From positions 1-58,077 of the forward strand of contig NZ_CDBN01000066.1 of the NCBI RefSeq assembly GCF_000820085.1: 58,077 nt of DNA. Direction: 5' to 3'. Source of the stretch: Aeromonas sanarellii (GTDB lineage Bacteria; Pseudomonadota; Gammaproteobacteria; Enterobacterales; Aeromonadaceae). The notes under the pieces were generated by a model. That model was not told the origin of the DNA. It saw only the letters and a program-made list of their open reading frames with translations, and searched no databases. This document shows, in pieces, positions 18,494 through 28,330 of this stretch; positions within the stretch are counted from its first letter, which is position 1; every line of letters begins with the position of its first letter. A program made the position numbers and the translations under genes.

Positions 18494-20467
18494 TCAGCGG
18501 TCGCGATCCCAGTCGCGGCAGGCCTGGCGCAGCCGTCGTTTCAGCTGGCGCAGGGTGCGTTGTCGCTGCGCCGCCGACAGGGGGGCATAACGCCAGCGCC
18601 GGTAGAGCCAGGCGCCCTGTTGCAGCGGCCGCGCCAGGGCGGGTCTGAGGCTGGCGAGCCGTTCGCACCAGCTGGCCAGGCTCTCCCCCGCCAGGGGCTG
18701 CCAGCCGTGGCGGGCGGCGCGCCGGCGCAGGGGCTGCCATAGCCGCAGCCGGATCGGGGCTGGGCCGGTCCAGAGCAGCAGGCCGCCCACCAGGCCGGCC
18801 ACCCCCAGCAGGGCGGCCAGAATAAGCCAGTGGGTATGGCCTAAGAGTCCCGGCCAGCGTTGCCCCAGCCGTTGCCACAGGCTGGCCGCGTCATAGTTGA
18901 GCACCCAGCGGGCCCATTGGTACTCGAGGTTGGCCCCCCACCAGCGCAACTGGTTGAGCAGGGCCCAGTGGCGATAGCGCTGCAGGGAGAGGGGGTCGGC
19001 GGCGGTGAACTCGCCGCCAAGGGCCGCCGGCATGCCCTCCTCGATGCGCCGGGGGGCTACCACGGCCGTGGGATCGAGCCGCTGCCAGCGGTCATTTTCA
19101 TCCAGATATTCCACCCAGGCATGGGCATCGAACTGGTGCACCTCCAGATAGTTGCCCCTGGGATTCCACTCGCCGCCGAGGTAGCCGGTCACCAGCCGGG
19201 CCGGAATGCCGGCCGCCCGCAGCACGAACGCGGTGGCCGTAGCGTAGTGACCGCAAAAGCCGCGCCGGCTCTCGAACAAGAAGTCATCCACCCCGTCCTG
19301 CCCCAGCCGCGGCGGCTGCAGGGTGTAGTAGAAGTCGCCTTCGCGAAATTCGCCGAGCAGGGCGGCGGCCAGCGCCCCGGCCCCCGGATGGCGGGTCTTG
19401 AGCCGCAGGGCGTAAGCCCGGGCCTTGGGGTTGCCGCCGGCGGGCAGTTGCAGGTTGAGGTGGCGGGCTGCCTGGCTGGCAGGCGGCGCCGTGGCGGCCG
19501 TGCTGACCCGGTAGCTGATGCGACCATCCCCCCTGTCCTGGCGATAGAGGGTGGCGAGGGGACTCAAGGTGACAGGGCCGCTCAGCACCTCGGGGTCGGC
19601 CAGGGCCAGGGTCCAGCGGTGGCGCTGGGGTTCGGCGATCACCTGGTAACCGCCGGCGGGCAGCGGCGTCACCGGGCTTGTCGATGGCTGCCCCCGCGTG
19701 GGTTGGGAGTGCTGCCAGCGGCGCACCTGGTCGCTGAGCAGCCAGCGCCGGCCATCGAACAGCTCCTGGCGCATCAGCGGGAAGTAGCGCTCCCCCGGCG
19801 GGGGCGGCGCTTCGGCGAAGCTGATGCGAAAGGCCAGTTCGGAGGAGTTGACCAGCTCGCCGATGTCGCCGGGGGCCACCTCTTCAGAGAGGCCGGAAAG
19901 AGCCCGGCTGCTGCTCGGCATCTGCCAGAGCGGCGCTAGCCTCGGCAGCAGCAGGAACAGGGTGAGCAGCAGGGGGCCGGCCAGCAGCAGGATGATCCCG
20001 GCACTGCGCCACAGCCGTCGGCCGAGGGGCTGCACCGCCGCCAGCAGGGTGGTGACCGCCAGCCAGAGCGCTCCCGCCATCGCCAGGGCCCAGCCCATGC
20101 TCTGCCGTTGCACCAGCGCCAGCGCGACGAGAAAGAAGGCGAGCAGCAGCACCTGCTCCACATCCCGCTCCCGGCGCACCTCGACGAGCTTGAGGCCGTA
20201 GCCGAGCCAGAGCAGGTTGATGAGGGCCGGCAGGGTGCCCAGTTGGCGCCACTGCCAGGCCAGCAGCGCGACGCCGAGCATGGCCAGCAGTGCGAGCATG
20301 GTGGCGGGCGGGGGACGCCAGCCCCGCCACAGCATCATGGCCCGCACGCCCAGGGTGAGCAGCGAGACGGCCACGACCCAGAGCTGCAGCTGGGGCCAGA
20401 GGGCCGGGATCAGCAACAGTTGCAGCAGGGCGAGGAGCGGCAGCAGGCGCCGGTTATCGAGCAGCAT
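18494..20467 (-). CDS. Membrane-anchored transglutaminase-like protein (TgpA type)
   Basis: A 657-residue protein: about five to six transmembrane helices in residues 1-180, an extracytoplasmic transglutaminase-like domain with catalytic Cys in RRGFCGHYATA, His in DAHAWVEY and Asp in RLDPTAVV, then one more helix near residue 560 and a basic C-terminal tail. This is the TgpA/DUF3488 architecture. The ATG at 20467 is preferred: AGGAGG lies 9 nt upstream and it overlaps the DUF58 gene by 14 nt; an upstream ATG at 20500 has no ribosome-binding site. It is the last gene of moxR-DUF58-tgpA; in Pseudomonas the homologous gene is essential, but its substrate is unknown. Confidence 0.9.
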   Translation of the reverse strand: MLLDNRRLLPLLALLQLLLIPALWPQLQLWVVAVSLLTLGVRAMMLWRGWRPPPATMLALLAMLGVALLAWQWRQLGTLPALINLLWLGYGLKLVEVRRERDVEQVLLLAFFLVALALVQRQSMGWALAMAGALWLAVTTLLAAVQPLGRRLWRSAGIILLLAGPLLLTLFLLLPRLAPLWQMPSSSRALSGLSEEVAPGDIGELVNSSELAFRISFAEAPPPPGERYFPLMRQELFDGRRWLLSDQVRRWQHSQPTRGQPSTSPVTPLPAGGYQVIAEPQRHRWTLALADPEVLSGPVTLSPLATLYRQDRGDGRISYRVSTAATAPPASQAARHLNLQLPAGGNPKARAYALRLKTRHPGAGALAAALLGEFREGDFYYTLQPPRLGQDGVDDFLFESRRGFCGHYATATAFVLRAAGIPARLVTGYLGGEWNPRGNYLEVHQFDAHAWVEYLDENDRWQRLDPTAVVAPRRIEEGMPAALGGEFTAADPLSLQRYRHWALLNQLRWWGANLEYQWARWVLNYDAASLWQRLGQRWPGLLGHTHWLILAALLGVAGLVGGLLLWTGPAPIRLRLWQPLRRRAARHGWQPLAGESLASWCERLASLRPALARPLQQGAWLYRRWRYAPLSAAQRQRTLRQLKRRLRQACRDWDRDR

Positions 20468-21440
20468 CGGTGTCGGCCTCCTGCGCAGGATCCTCGGCAT
20501 CGACGCGGGCCAGGGCCAGCCGGCAGCGCTGGAGGAAGGCGGGGTCGCAGCCCGGTCCCAGCATCCGGCCCGCCAGGGTCAGGGTGAAGGGGATGCCCCG
20601 CCTGGCATAGTCGCCGCACCACCAGGCGAGCACTGCCAGCCGCTGCTCCAGATCCCGGCCGCCGACCCGCTGCAGGCTGAGGTGGGTATCATCCTGCCCC
20701 GGCTCGCAGAACTGTTTCACCAGCAGTCCGCGTCCCTGGGCGAGCTGCTTCCAGGCGACCCGGCTGAGCGGCTCCCCGCCCTGGTGGGCCCGCAGCGTGT
20801 CGAAATCCCCCACCGAGGCCGGGGTGGGCTGCCCCCGGCTGCCCGCCGCATCGCTCGTGGCTTCCCCGCGCAGGGGGCCGTACTCGGGGGTCGGGGCGAG
20901 CCAGCCCTCCAGCTGCAGGTCCAGCAGGGACCAGCAGCGAAACAGGCCCAGGGGGTAGCGGCTCTCCACCCGCAGCCTCTCCAGCGGCAGGCGTCCGCGC
21001 CGGATGCCCTGCACCGGCAGGAGCAGGGGTTGGGGGACCGCATCGGCCTGCGCCAGCCAGAGCCGCCCCTCGTTCAGGGAAAATTGCAGCGCCTGCAGCG
21101 GCCGTTCGCTGCGCACCGTGATGGACATGGGCAAGGGGTTGCCCGCCTCACCCAGCACGGCAGGCCCCCCCAGCAGAGACAGTCCCAGCAGGTTGCGGTG
21201 GGTGAGCCACATGGTGACCATGAACAGGCTGCCGAGGGCGTAGGCCACCAGGAGCACCAGGTTGTTCTGGTAGTTGGTGCCGAGCAGATAGATGGCCAGC
21301 ATCACCAGCAGATAGCAGAGGCCGAGCCGGGTAGGCAGGATGAACAGGCTGCGCGAGCCCAGGGTGATCTGGCGTGCCGGCGGGATGCGCCGGGCCAGCC
21401 AGCGTCGCTGCCACCCGGCTCTGCGCTGGCGCCAGCTCAT
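20454..21440 (-). CDS. DUF58-domain protein
   Basis: A 328-residue protein with two transmembrane helices near residues 34-72 followed by a DUF58 / von Willebrand-like region. The DUF58 hallmarks ESRYPLGLFRCWS and VGDFDTLRAHQGGEPLSRVAWKQLA are clear. Such proteins are almost always encoded beside a MoxR ATPase and probably act with it in folding or assembly of envelope complexes. Its ATG overlaps the moxR TGA by one base, and its end overlaps the transglutaminase gene by 14 nt, so the three are translationally coupled. Confidence 0.9.
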   Translation of the reverse strand: MSWRQRRAGWQRRWLARRIPPARQITLGSRSLFILPTRLGLCYLLVMLAIYLLGTNYQNNLVLLVAYALGSLFMVTMWLTHRNLLGLSLLGGPAVLGEAGNPLPMSITVRSERPLQALQFSLNEGRLWLAQADAVPQPLLLPVQGIRRGRLPLERLRVESRYPLGLFRCWSLLDLQLEGWLAPTPEYGPLRGEATSDAAGSRGQPTPASVGDFDTLRAHQGGEPLSRVAWKQLAQGRGLLVKQFCEPGQDDTHLSLQRVGGRDLEQRLAVLAWWCGDYARRGIPFTLTLAGRMLGPGCDPAFLQRCRLALARVDAEDPAQEADTDAAR

Positions 21441-22360
21441 CAGGGGCGATCCGGATCGACCCGGGCCAGCAGGCGCTGGCTCAGGGGGCAGGCCTCACCG
21501 CGCTGCACCCCGAAGCTGCCCCTGAGCCTGTGCTCGGCCACGTAGGGGAAGACGGCCTGCACATCCTCCACGCTGACGAAGCGGCGGCCCGCCACCAGGG
21601 CCCAGGCCCGGCTCACCGCCAGCAGGGTCTGGGCGGCGCGGGGCGAGAGCGGCTGCGGCAGCTCGGCATCGAAGCGGCTCTGCTGCACCAGGGCCAGCAG
21701 GTAGTCGAGGCTGGCATCGGAGAGGTGGATCTGCGCCGCCTCGGCCTGCAGGGCGGCGAGGTCTGCGGCATCCAGCTGGCGCTCGAGGGGGCGGGTCTGA
21801 CTGGCCCCGCGCAGCAGCCGCCGCTCCGCCTCCGGGGTCGGAAAGCCGAGGGAGAGGCGCACGGCGAAGCGGTCGAGCTGGGATTCCGGCAGGGGATAGG
21901 TGCCCGATTGATCCGCCGGGTTCTGGGTGGCGATGACGAAGAAGGGGGAGGGGAGCGGGTGACTCTGCCCTTCGATGCTCACCTTGCCCTCGGCCATGGC
22001 CTCCAGCAGGGCGCTCTGCACCTTGGGGCTGGCGCGGTTGATCTCGTCCGCCAGCAGCACCTGGGCGAAGACGGGGCCCGGGTGAAAGCGAAACTGCTGC
22101 TGGTGGGCATCAAAGATCTGCAGCCCCAGCAGGTCGGCCGGCAGCAGATCGGCGGTGAACTGCACCCGCCGGCAGTCGAGGCCCAGCACCTGTGCCAGGG
22201 CGTGGGCCAGGGTGGTCTTGCCCATGCCGGGCAGATCCTCGATCAGCAGGTGGCCCCGGGCTAGCAGGGTCACCAGCGCTATTTTGAGCTGCAACGGCTT
22301 GCCGAGGATCACCTGCTCCAGTGCCGTCAGCAGCCGGGTTATCTGTGGTTGTGTCTGCAC
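21440..22360 (-). CDS. MoxR-family AAA+ ATPase
   Basis: A 306-residue AAA+ protein of the MoxR subfamily. It has Walker A LPGMGKTT (about residues 43-50), the FTADLLPADLLG segment, Walker B VLLADEINRASP, sensor 1 FFVIATQNP, and the Asn-rich GTYPLPESQLDRF region specific to MoxR. The start is GTG at 22360 with GGGAGG 5 nt upstream. It is the first gene of a three-gene operon with the DUF58 and transglutaminase-like genes; by analogy it would be the chaperone ATPase of that system. It diverges from ampC across about 220 bp. Confidence 0.93.
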   Translation of the reverse strand: MQTQPQITRLLTALEQVILGKPLQLKIALVTLLARGHLLIEDLPGMGKTTLAHALAQVLGLDCRRVQFTADLLPADLLGLQIFDAHQQQFRFHPGPVFAQVLLADEINRASPKVQSALLEAMAEGKVSIEGQSHPLPSPFFVIATQNPADQSGTYPLPESQLDRFAVRLSLGFPTPEAERRLLRGASQTRPLERQLDAADLAALQAEAAQIHLSDASLDYLLALVQQSRFDAELPQPLSPRAAQTLLAVSRAWALVAGRRFVSVEDVQAVFPYVAEHRLRGSFGVQRGEACPLSQRLLARVDPDRP

Positions 22361-22459
22361 GCGCGCCTCCCTCTTCGTTGCCGCCCCTACAGCTTATACG
22401 CCAGCCGCCGGGCAAGGGGGGGCAAGTCATGGATAACCCATTGAAACTGGGCTATTTGA

Positions 22460-23737
<1,278 letters not shown>

Positions 23738-23740
23738 CAG

Positions 23741-23780
23741 AAAGAGGGCGGTACATTCGGTGAATGTGCCGCCCTTTTTC
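23741..23780. terminator. Bidirectional terminator between ampC and ruvX
   Basis: Stem AGGGCGGTACATTC / GAATGTGCCGCCCT with one G-U pair, followed by T5 on the plus strand and by TCTTT on the reverse strand. It ends two convergent transcripts. Confidence 0.85.
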
Positions 23781-23802
23781 TGGTGCTGGGGGAATACCCC
23801 CG

Positions 23803-24225
23803 TTAGTCGTACTGCTCTTCCATCCAGGCCTCGACGATGAGCTGGGCGGAGACGCCATCCACGCTGCCCTTGTCCAGGGCCTTGTAGCCGCCACGCTCGA
23901 ACAGGCGGGCGCGTGCATCCGTGGTGGTGAGCCGCTCGTCCTTGAACTCCACCGGCTTGCCGAAGCGGCCGTGCAGGCGGTTGCCAAACTTGCGGGCCCG
24001 CACCGTGATCTCCTGATCCGTGCCGTCCATGTTGAGCGGCAATCCCACCACCAGCAGGTCCGGCTGCCACTCCTTGAGCAATTTCTCTATCTCGTCCCAG
24101 TTGGGGATGCCGTCGTTGGCCTTGAGGGAACGAAGGGGGCGGGCACTGCCGGTGATCTCCTGGCCGATGGCGACACCTATGCTCTTGGTGCCGTAATCAA
24201 AGCCCATGATGCTGCGTGATGACAT
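23803..24225 (-). CDS. ruvX: YqgF/RuvX-family RNase H-fold nuclease
   Basis: A 140-residue protein of the YqgF family, linked to 16S rRNA 5'-end maturation and Holliday-junction-like resolution. RNase H-fold signatures are [16 protein letters not shown] with the first catalytic Asp, [13 protein letters not shown], and DERLTT with the conserved acidic residue; a further Asp lies in [13 protein letters not shown]. The ATG at 24225 has AAGGA upstream. It is the last gene of the leftward endA-rsmE-gshB-yqgE-ruvX cluster, separated from yqgE by a duplicated fragment of that gene. Confidence 0.95.
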   Translation of the reverse strand: MSSRSIMGFDYGTKSIGVAIGQEITGSARPLRSLKANDGIPNWDEIEKLLKEWQPDLLVVGLPLNMDGTDQEITVRARKFGNRLHGRFGKPVEFKDERLTTTDARARLFERGGYKALDKGSVDGVSAQLIVEAWMEEQYD

Positions 24226-24249
24226 GGGGTTCCTTACAACGGAATGAGT

Positions 24250-24272
24250 AAAAGGGGCCCTTGGGGCCCGCT
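24250..24272 (-). terminator. Weak hairpin between the yqgE fragment and ruvX
   Basis: GGGCCC-TTG-GGGCCC can form a short GC stem followed by CTTTTAC on the reverse strand. It could reduce read-through from yqgE into ruvX, but it is short and may not act as a terminator. Confidence 0.3.
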
Positions 24273-24282
24273 TGGTACAAGG

Positions 24283-24390
24283 CTAGCTATGCCCCACCTG
24301 GCTGGAGAGGTGCAGGGGATTGACGCCTATGCTGATGGCGACAATGGCCTGCGGCCAGCGTTGGCGGTGCATCAAGGTATCAAACCGCAT
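24283..24390 (-). pseudogene. Duplicated 3' fragment of yqgE (35-codon ORF)
   Basis: Directly after the yqgE stop a second copy of its C-terminal coding sequence occurs. The ATG at 24390 overlaps the yqgE TGA (TGATG), and the frame reads 35 codons to TAG. The product contains FDTLMHRQRWPQA then SIGVNPLHLSSQVGHS; YqgE itself ends FDTPIHLRWQQA then the same last 16 residues. The 48 bp at 24286-24333 match 24393-24440 with one mismatch, while the adjoining 50 bp are clearly diverged and three codons longer. It looks like the tail of a different yqgE allele left by recombination. Translation of the fragment is possible but unproven. Confidence 0.75.
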
Positions 24391-24440
24391 CAGCTATGCC
24401 CCACCTGGCTGGAGAGATGCAGGGGATTGACGCCTATGCT
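24286..24440. repeat. Direct repeat at the yqgE 3' end (offset 107 bp)
   Basis: Units 24286-24333 and 24393-24440 are 48 bp each with one mismatch (G versus A at the 25th base). The homology continues at lower identity to about 24385 and 24490, respectively. Confidence 0.9.
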
Positions 24441-24944
24441 CGCGGCGGCCTGTTGCCAGCGCAGGTGGATGGGGGTGTCGAAGACCAGTTTGGGATTGGG
24501 CGGGATCACCAGCCAGGCGCCATCCGCCAGCTCCTGCTCCAGCTGCCCGGCGCTCCAGCCGGCGTAGCCGAGGGCCACCAGCCAGTGGTCCGGGGCTTGG
24601 TCGGTGCCCAGGGTCTCGAGGATGTCCTTGGAGGTGGTGACCATCATCTCGTCGCTCACCTGCAGGGTGGAGTTGAAGCCGGGCCTGAAGCTGTGCAGCA
24701 CGAAGCCGCGATCCCCGTGCACCGGGCCGCCCTGCAGCACCGGCTGCTTCATCTCGGCCGTATCGGGGGGGCTCAGCTTGAGCTTGGTCAGCATGGTGTC
24801 CAGGGACATGTCGACCGGAATGTTGACCACCAGGCCCATGGCGCCTTCGCTGCTGTGCTCGCACAGGTAGACCAGGGAGCGCTGGAAATAGGCGTCCGTG
24901 AGGCTCGGCATGGCGAGCAGGAAGTGATTTTGCAATGTCTGCAT
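24390..24944 (-). CDS. yqgE: YqgE/AlgH family protein (DUF179)
   Basis: A 184-residue protein of the YqgE/AlgH family, whose molecular role is unclear. Family segments are NHFLLAMPSLTDAYFQRSLVYLCEH at the N-terminus, GAMGLVVN, the GGPV region (VLQGGPVHGDRGFVLH) and TLGTDQAPDHWLVALGYAGWSAGQLEQE. The start at 24944 (MQTLQNHF) aligns with the E. coli N-terminus; ATG 24953 adds three residues; neither has a clear Shine-Dalgarno site, and the open frame to 25121 is not family-like. It lies between gshB and ruvX as in E. coli. Its 3' end is duplicated just downstream. Confidence 0.94.
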   Translation of the reverse strand: MQTLQNHFLLAMPSLTDAYFQRSLVYLCEHSSEGAMGLVVNIPVDMSLDTMLTKLKLSPPDTAEMKQPVLQGGPVHGDRGFVLHSFRPGFNSTLQVSDEMMVTTSKDILETLGTDQAPDHWLVALGYAGWSAGQLEQELADGAWLVIPPNPKLVFDTPIHLRWQQAAASIGVNPLHLSSQVGHS

Positions 24945-25092
24945 AGAGTGCATAGGACTAATAGTGCAAAGGTAGTTGGGGTGATTATGGCAGTTAGGGG
25001 CGGCAGGCAAAACCGCTTTTTGCGACCGGGGAAGGCGGTGGATCGCCCCGGCGCAAGGGGATGAACGGGGCCTTTGAAGACCCCGGTCGGTT

Positions 25093-26043
25093 TTATTTAC
25101 CCAGTCGGCGCTCGATGGCATCCATCAGCATGGCGCTGATGTGCACCGGGAAGGCCGCCTCTATCTCGCGGATGCAGGTGGGGCTGGTGACGTTAATCTC
25201 GGTCAGGCGATCGCCGATGATGTCGAGGCCGACGAAGATGAGCCCCTTCTCCTTCAGGGTCGGGCCCACCGCGCGGGCGATGGCCCAGTCGGCCTCGCTC
25301 AGGGGACGGGCCTCGCCACGGCCGCCGGCGGCCAGGTTGCCGCGGGTCTCGCCCTGGGCCGGGATGCGCGCCAGGCAGTAGGGCACCGGCTCGCCGTCCA
25401 CCACCAGCACCCGCTTGTCCCCCTCCTTGATGGCGGGCAGATAGGTCTGGGCCATGCAGTACTGGCTGCCGTGGGCGGTGAGCGTCTCGATGATGACGCC
25501 GACGTTGGCGTCATTCTCCTTCATGCGGAAGATGGAGGCGCCGCCCATGCCGTCCAGGGGCTTGAGGATCACGTCCTTGTGCTCGGCGTGGAAGGCGCGC
25601 AGCTTGTCGGCGCGGCGGGTCACCAGCGTGGTCGGGGTGTGCTCGGCAAACCAGGCGGTGTAGAGCTTCTCGTTGGCGTCGCGCAGGCTCTGGGGCTTGT
25701 TGACGATGAGGCAGCCCTCGTCCTCGGCCCGCTCCAGCATGTAGGTGGCGTAGATGAACTCGGTGTCGAAGGGGGGATCCTTGCGCATCAGGATCACGTC
25801 CAGGGTGGAGAGGGGCTGATCCACCACCTCGCCCAGGGTGAACCAGTGGGCGTAATCATGCCTGACGGTGAGCGGACGCATGGTGCCAAACGCCCGTCCA
25901 GCCTCCATGTAGAGATCCTTCATCTCCAGATAGAACAGCTCGTAGCCGCGCTTTTGCGCCTCTTCGAGCATGGCGAAGCTGGAGTCCTTCTTGATGTTGA
26001 TGGCCGAGATGGGGTCCATCACGATGCCGAGTTTAATGGTCAT
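25093..26043 (-). CDS. gshB: Glutathione synthetase
   Basis: GshB joins gamma-glutamylcysteine and glycine using ATP, the last step of glutathione synthesis. The 316-residue product has the ATP-grasp fold and family stretches KLGIVMDPISAINIKKDSS, LMRKDPPFDTEFIYATYMLE, VILKPLDGMGGASIFR and the metal-binding GLDIIGDRLTEINVTSPTC. Length matches E. coli. It is the third gene of the endA-rsmE-gshB-yqgE-ruvX cluster; the gaps on either side are about 120-150 bp, so extra promoters are possible. Confidence 0.97.
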   Translation of the reverse strand: MTIKLGIVMDPISAINIKKDSSFAMLEEAQKRGYELFYLEMKDLYMEAGRAFGTMRPLTVRHDYAHWFTLGEVVDQPLSTLDVILMRKDPPFDTEFIYATYMLERAEDEGCLIVNKPQSLRDANEKLYTAWFAEHTPTTLVTRRADKLRAFHAEHKDVILKPLDGMGGASIFRMKENDANVGVIIETLTAHGSQYCMAQTYLPAIKEGDKRVLVVDGEPVPYCLARIPAQGETRGNLAAGGRGEARPLSEADWAIARAVGPTLKEKGLIFVGLDIIGDRLTEINVTSPTCIREIEAAFPVHISAMLMDAIERRLGK

Positions 26044-26162
26044 CCGAGTTTCCTTCCTAATGGCTCGATAGGGTTGTAGGGTCGATTAGCGCAGCGTAAT
26101 CGGCCGTTTGAGGCTGCCATGATGTGATGCGCCACGCGGCTTATCGACACCGCCAGATAGTA

Positions 26163-26894
26163 TCAAGCGAGATCGCCGAAGCGACACTGCAGCGCCGTGA
26201 TGGCGGTCAGGGCGGCGGTTTCGGTGCGCAGCACCCTAGGCCCCAGCAGCATCTCCTTGAAGTCTTCCTGCACGGTACGGGCGATCTCGTCGCTGGACAA
26301 GCCCCCTTCCGGGCCGATCAGCAGGCGCACCCCGTGCTCCGGTACCGGCAGGGTGTTGATGCTGTAGGGCGCTCGCGGGTGCAGGTTGAGCTTGAGCTCT
26401 TTCGTTTCTTCCGCGAGCCAGGCATCCAGCTCCATGGGCATACGCACTTCGGGCACGGTATTGCGGCCGCACTGCTCGCAGGCGCTGATCACCACCTTCT
26501 GCCACTGCTCGCGCTTCTTCTCCAACCGATCCGCCGGCAGCTTGACGCCGCAACGCTCGGAGAAGAGCGGGGTGATGCAGGTGACGCCGAGCTCCACGGA
26601 TTTCTGGATGGTGAAGTCCATCTTGTCGCCGCGGCTGATCACCTGGCCCAGGTGAATGGCAAGGGGCGATTCCACCGACTGGGTGTCGCAACGGTCGATG
26701 CGCACCTCCACCGACTTTTTGCCCACATTCGTGATGGTGGCGGGGTACTGGTGGCCGTCGCCGTTGAACAGCTCGAGCTGCTGGCCCGGCTGCATGCGCA
26801 GCACCCGGCCGATGTGGTTGGCACCGTCTTCCGACAGGGCCAGGGTCTGGCCCGCCTGCAGGGGGGCCGGTTCATAGATACGTGGGATGCGCAT
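26163..26894 (-). CDS. rsmE: 16S rRNA (uracil(1498)-N3)-methyltransferase
   Basis: RsmE methylates U1498 of 16S rRNA in the assembled 30S subunit. The 243-residue product has an N-terminal PUA-like region (MRIPRIYE to about 70) and a SPOUT methyltransferase domain with the knot motifs [14 protein letters not shown] and [16 protein letters not shown]. Both are diagnostic for this family. It lies 62 bp downstream of endA, the conserved gene order. Confidence 0.96.
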   Translation of the reverse strand: MRIPRIYEPAPLQAGQTLALSEDGANHIGRVLRMQPGQQLELFNGDGHQYPATITNVGKKSVEVRIDRCDTQSVESPLAIHLGQVISRGDKMDFTIQKSVELGVTCITPLFSERCGVKLPADRLEKKREQWQKVVISACEQCGRNTVPEVRMPMELDAWLAEETKELKLNLHPRAPYSINTLPVPEHGVRLLIGPEGGLSSDEIARTVQEDFKEMLLGPRVLRTETAALTAITALQCRFGDLA

Positions 26895-26956
26895 GGCTCA
26901 ATTCTGTCTCTCGCTCAAGGGAAGGGATGTTAAATCCCTTGTGCCCATAGATGGGG

Positions 26957-27649
26957 CTATTGGCACTGCTTTTCAATGAAGGGATTGGTATTGCCCTGCA
27001 GTTTGCCGATGCGGCGGTTGCGCTCGCACTCCCAGCGATCCGCCGGATAGAGGCGATCCCAGGCCTCGAACAGTTTACGCTGTTGGGCGGCGAGGCGCAG
27101 CCCGTACTGCTCGCTCATGTAGAGATAGGCACGGGCGATCTGGCCACGCACCGGCCCCTTGGGCGGCTGCACCCGGCGATCCTTGAAGTCCACCAGCATC
27201 TGGCACTTGCCGTACTGGTTCGGCTTGCCGTTCCAGTCGGAGAAGCGGAAGTTCGCCCGATCGCCGTTCACCTCGCCGATGGCGGGGAAGAGGTTGTGCA
27301 TGTCCCCCTCCATCCTGTTGAACTCGTCGCTCTTGCCGCAGTTCTTGCGGCCCCCCTCCTGCCAGCACTGCAGCTGGTGGCCGAACTCCCAGGCGGGTAC
27401 CACGTGCTCCCACTCGATGCGCGAGGCCCGCTCGGCCTGCTTGCGCGGCAGGTAGCCGCAACTCTCCCAGTCGGGGGCCATCTTCTTGCCGCTGAACTTG
27501 ATGTTGCAGCCGCAGTAGAAGGTGGTGGGGTGGCTCTGGTAGAGCTTGTTCAGATCCTGTTTGGCGGCGCGAAAGGTCTGGATGTTGTCGGCATGGGCCG
27601 GGGCGCTGACCAGCAGGGCCAGGCAGAGGGAGAGCAGAGGGCGAAACAT
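26957..27649 (-). CDS. endA: Secreted/periplasmic endonuclease I (Dns/EndA)
   Basis: A 230-residue nonspecific DNase of the endonuclease I family. The precursor starts with a signal peptide (MFRPLLSLCLALLVSAPAHA) and would be periplasmic or extracellular, as with Aeromonas and Vibrio Dns. The beta-beta-alpha-metal motif RIEWEHVVPAWEFG carries the catalytic His, and RMEGDMHNLFPAIGEVNGDRANFRF completes the active site. Eight Cys suggest disulfides. The ATG at 27649 has AAGGA 5 nt upstream. In Vibrio and Aeromonas such nucleases limit natural transformation and give nucleotides from external DNA. Confidence 0.95.
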   Translation of the reverse strand: MFRPLLSLCLALLVSAPAHADNIQTFRAAKQDLNKLYQSHPTTFYCGCNIKFSGKKMAPDWESCGYLPRKQAERASRIEWEHVVPAWEFGHQLQCWQEGGRKNCGKSDEFNRMEGDMHNLFPAIGEVNGDRANFRFSDWNGKPNQYGKCQMLVDFKDRRVQPPKGPVRGQIARAYLYMSEQYGLRLAAQQRKLFEAWDRLYPADRWECERNRRIGKLQGNTNPFIEKQCQ

Positions 27650-27722
27650 GAATATCCTTGGCAATGAAACAGTTGAGTGAAGAAGATGCGCACACTATCA
27701 CAGGGGCGCGACACAGGGTGAC

Positions 27723-28262
27723 TCAATCCGCCGTGGTGTCGCGCTGCCACACCAGGGGCTGGCGACAGCGACGGCAGTGATAGCGGGCCTCGCCGCGCAT
27801 CACCTTGTTGTGGCGGCGCACCGAGAGGGGATGCTGCTGACAGGCGCAGGCGTAAACGAAGGTGCGCTGGGCCAGCACGCCGAGATCGAAGCTGTGGGTG
27901 GTACTGGGCTCGAGACCGAACAGCTCCCGCATCACCGACTGCCACTGGCGGCCGTGGGGCAGTACCCGGCTCTTGCCGCGCCCCTCTCCCCAGAGCGCAT
28001 GGACCAGCAGGTGGGCCACCTCGTGGGGCACCACTTCCCTGAGAAACGCCTGCTGATTGGCCTGATAGAGCGTCGGATTGAAACGCAGCTCCCAGGTCTG
28101 CAGCCGAGCCGATCCTGCCGCCCGGCCCCGCATGTTGCAGTGGACCTGCGGGCGGGGGAAGGGGCGGCCAAGGCGCGTTTCGGCCTGCACAAAGCAGGCC
28201 TCGACGCGCGTGAGCAGCGTCTCGATGAGGGCGGGGTCGAGCCGGGTAGCGGTGGCAGGCAT
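27723..28262 (-). CDS. sprT: SprT-family zinc metalloprotease-like protein
   Basis: A 179-residue SprT-like protein. The zincin motif HEVAHLLVH (HExxH) lies near residue 80, with a downstream basic HGRQW segment. A C-terminal zinc ribbon is formed by CACQQH and YHCRRC. Eukaryotic relatives (Spartan) cleave DNA-protein crosslinks; the bacterial role is not settled. The ATG at 28262 has GAGG 5 nt upstream; the 19 codons further upstream are not family-like and cover the metK terminator. It precedes endA by 73 bp as in E. coli. Confidence 0.92.
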   Translation of the reverse strand: MPATATRLDPALIETLLTRVEACFVQAETRLGRPFPRPQVHCNMRGRAAGSARLQTWELRFNPTLYQANQQAFLREVVPHEVAHLLVHALWGEGRGKSRVLPHGRQWQSVMRELFGLEPSTTHSFDLGVLAQRTFVYACACQQHPLSVRRHNKVMRGEARYHCRRCRQPLVWQRDTTAD

Positions 28263-28283
28263 GGGATCCTCGGGACAGGACAC

Positions 28284-28316
28284 AAAAGCAAAAGGGGAGC
28301 CAGGCTCCCCTTTTAT
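28284..28316 (-). terminator. Terminator of metK
   Basis: Inverted repeat AAAAGGGGAGCC / GGCTCCCCTTTT gives a GC-rich stem followed on the reverse strand by TTTTGCTTTTG. It lies 15 bp past the metK stop and just upstream of sprT. Confidence 0.82.
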
Positions 28317-28330
28317 CACAACGGCCAGCC

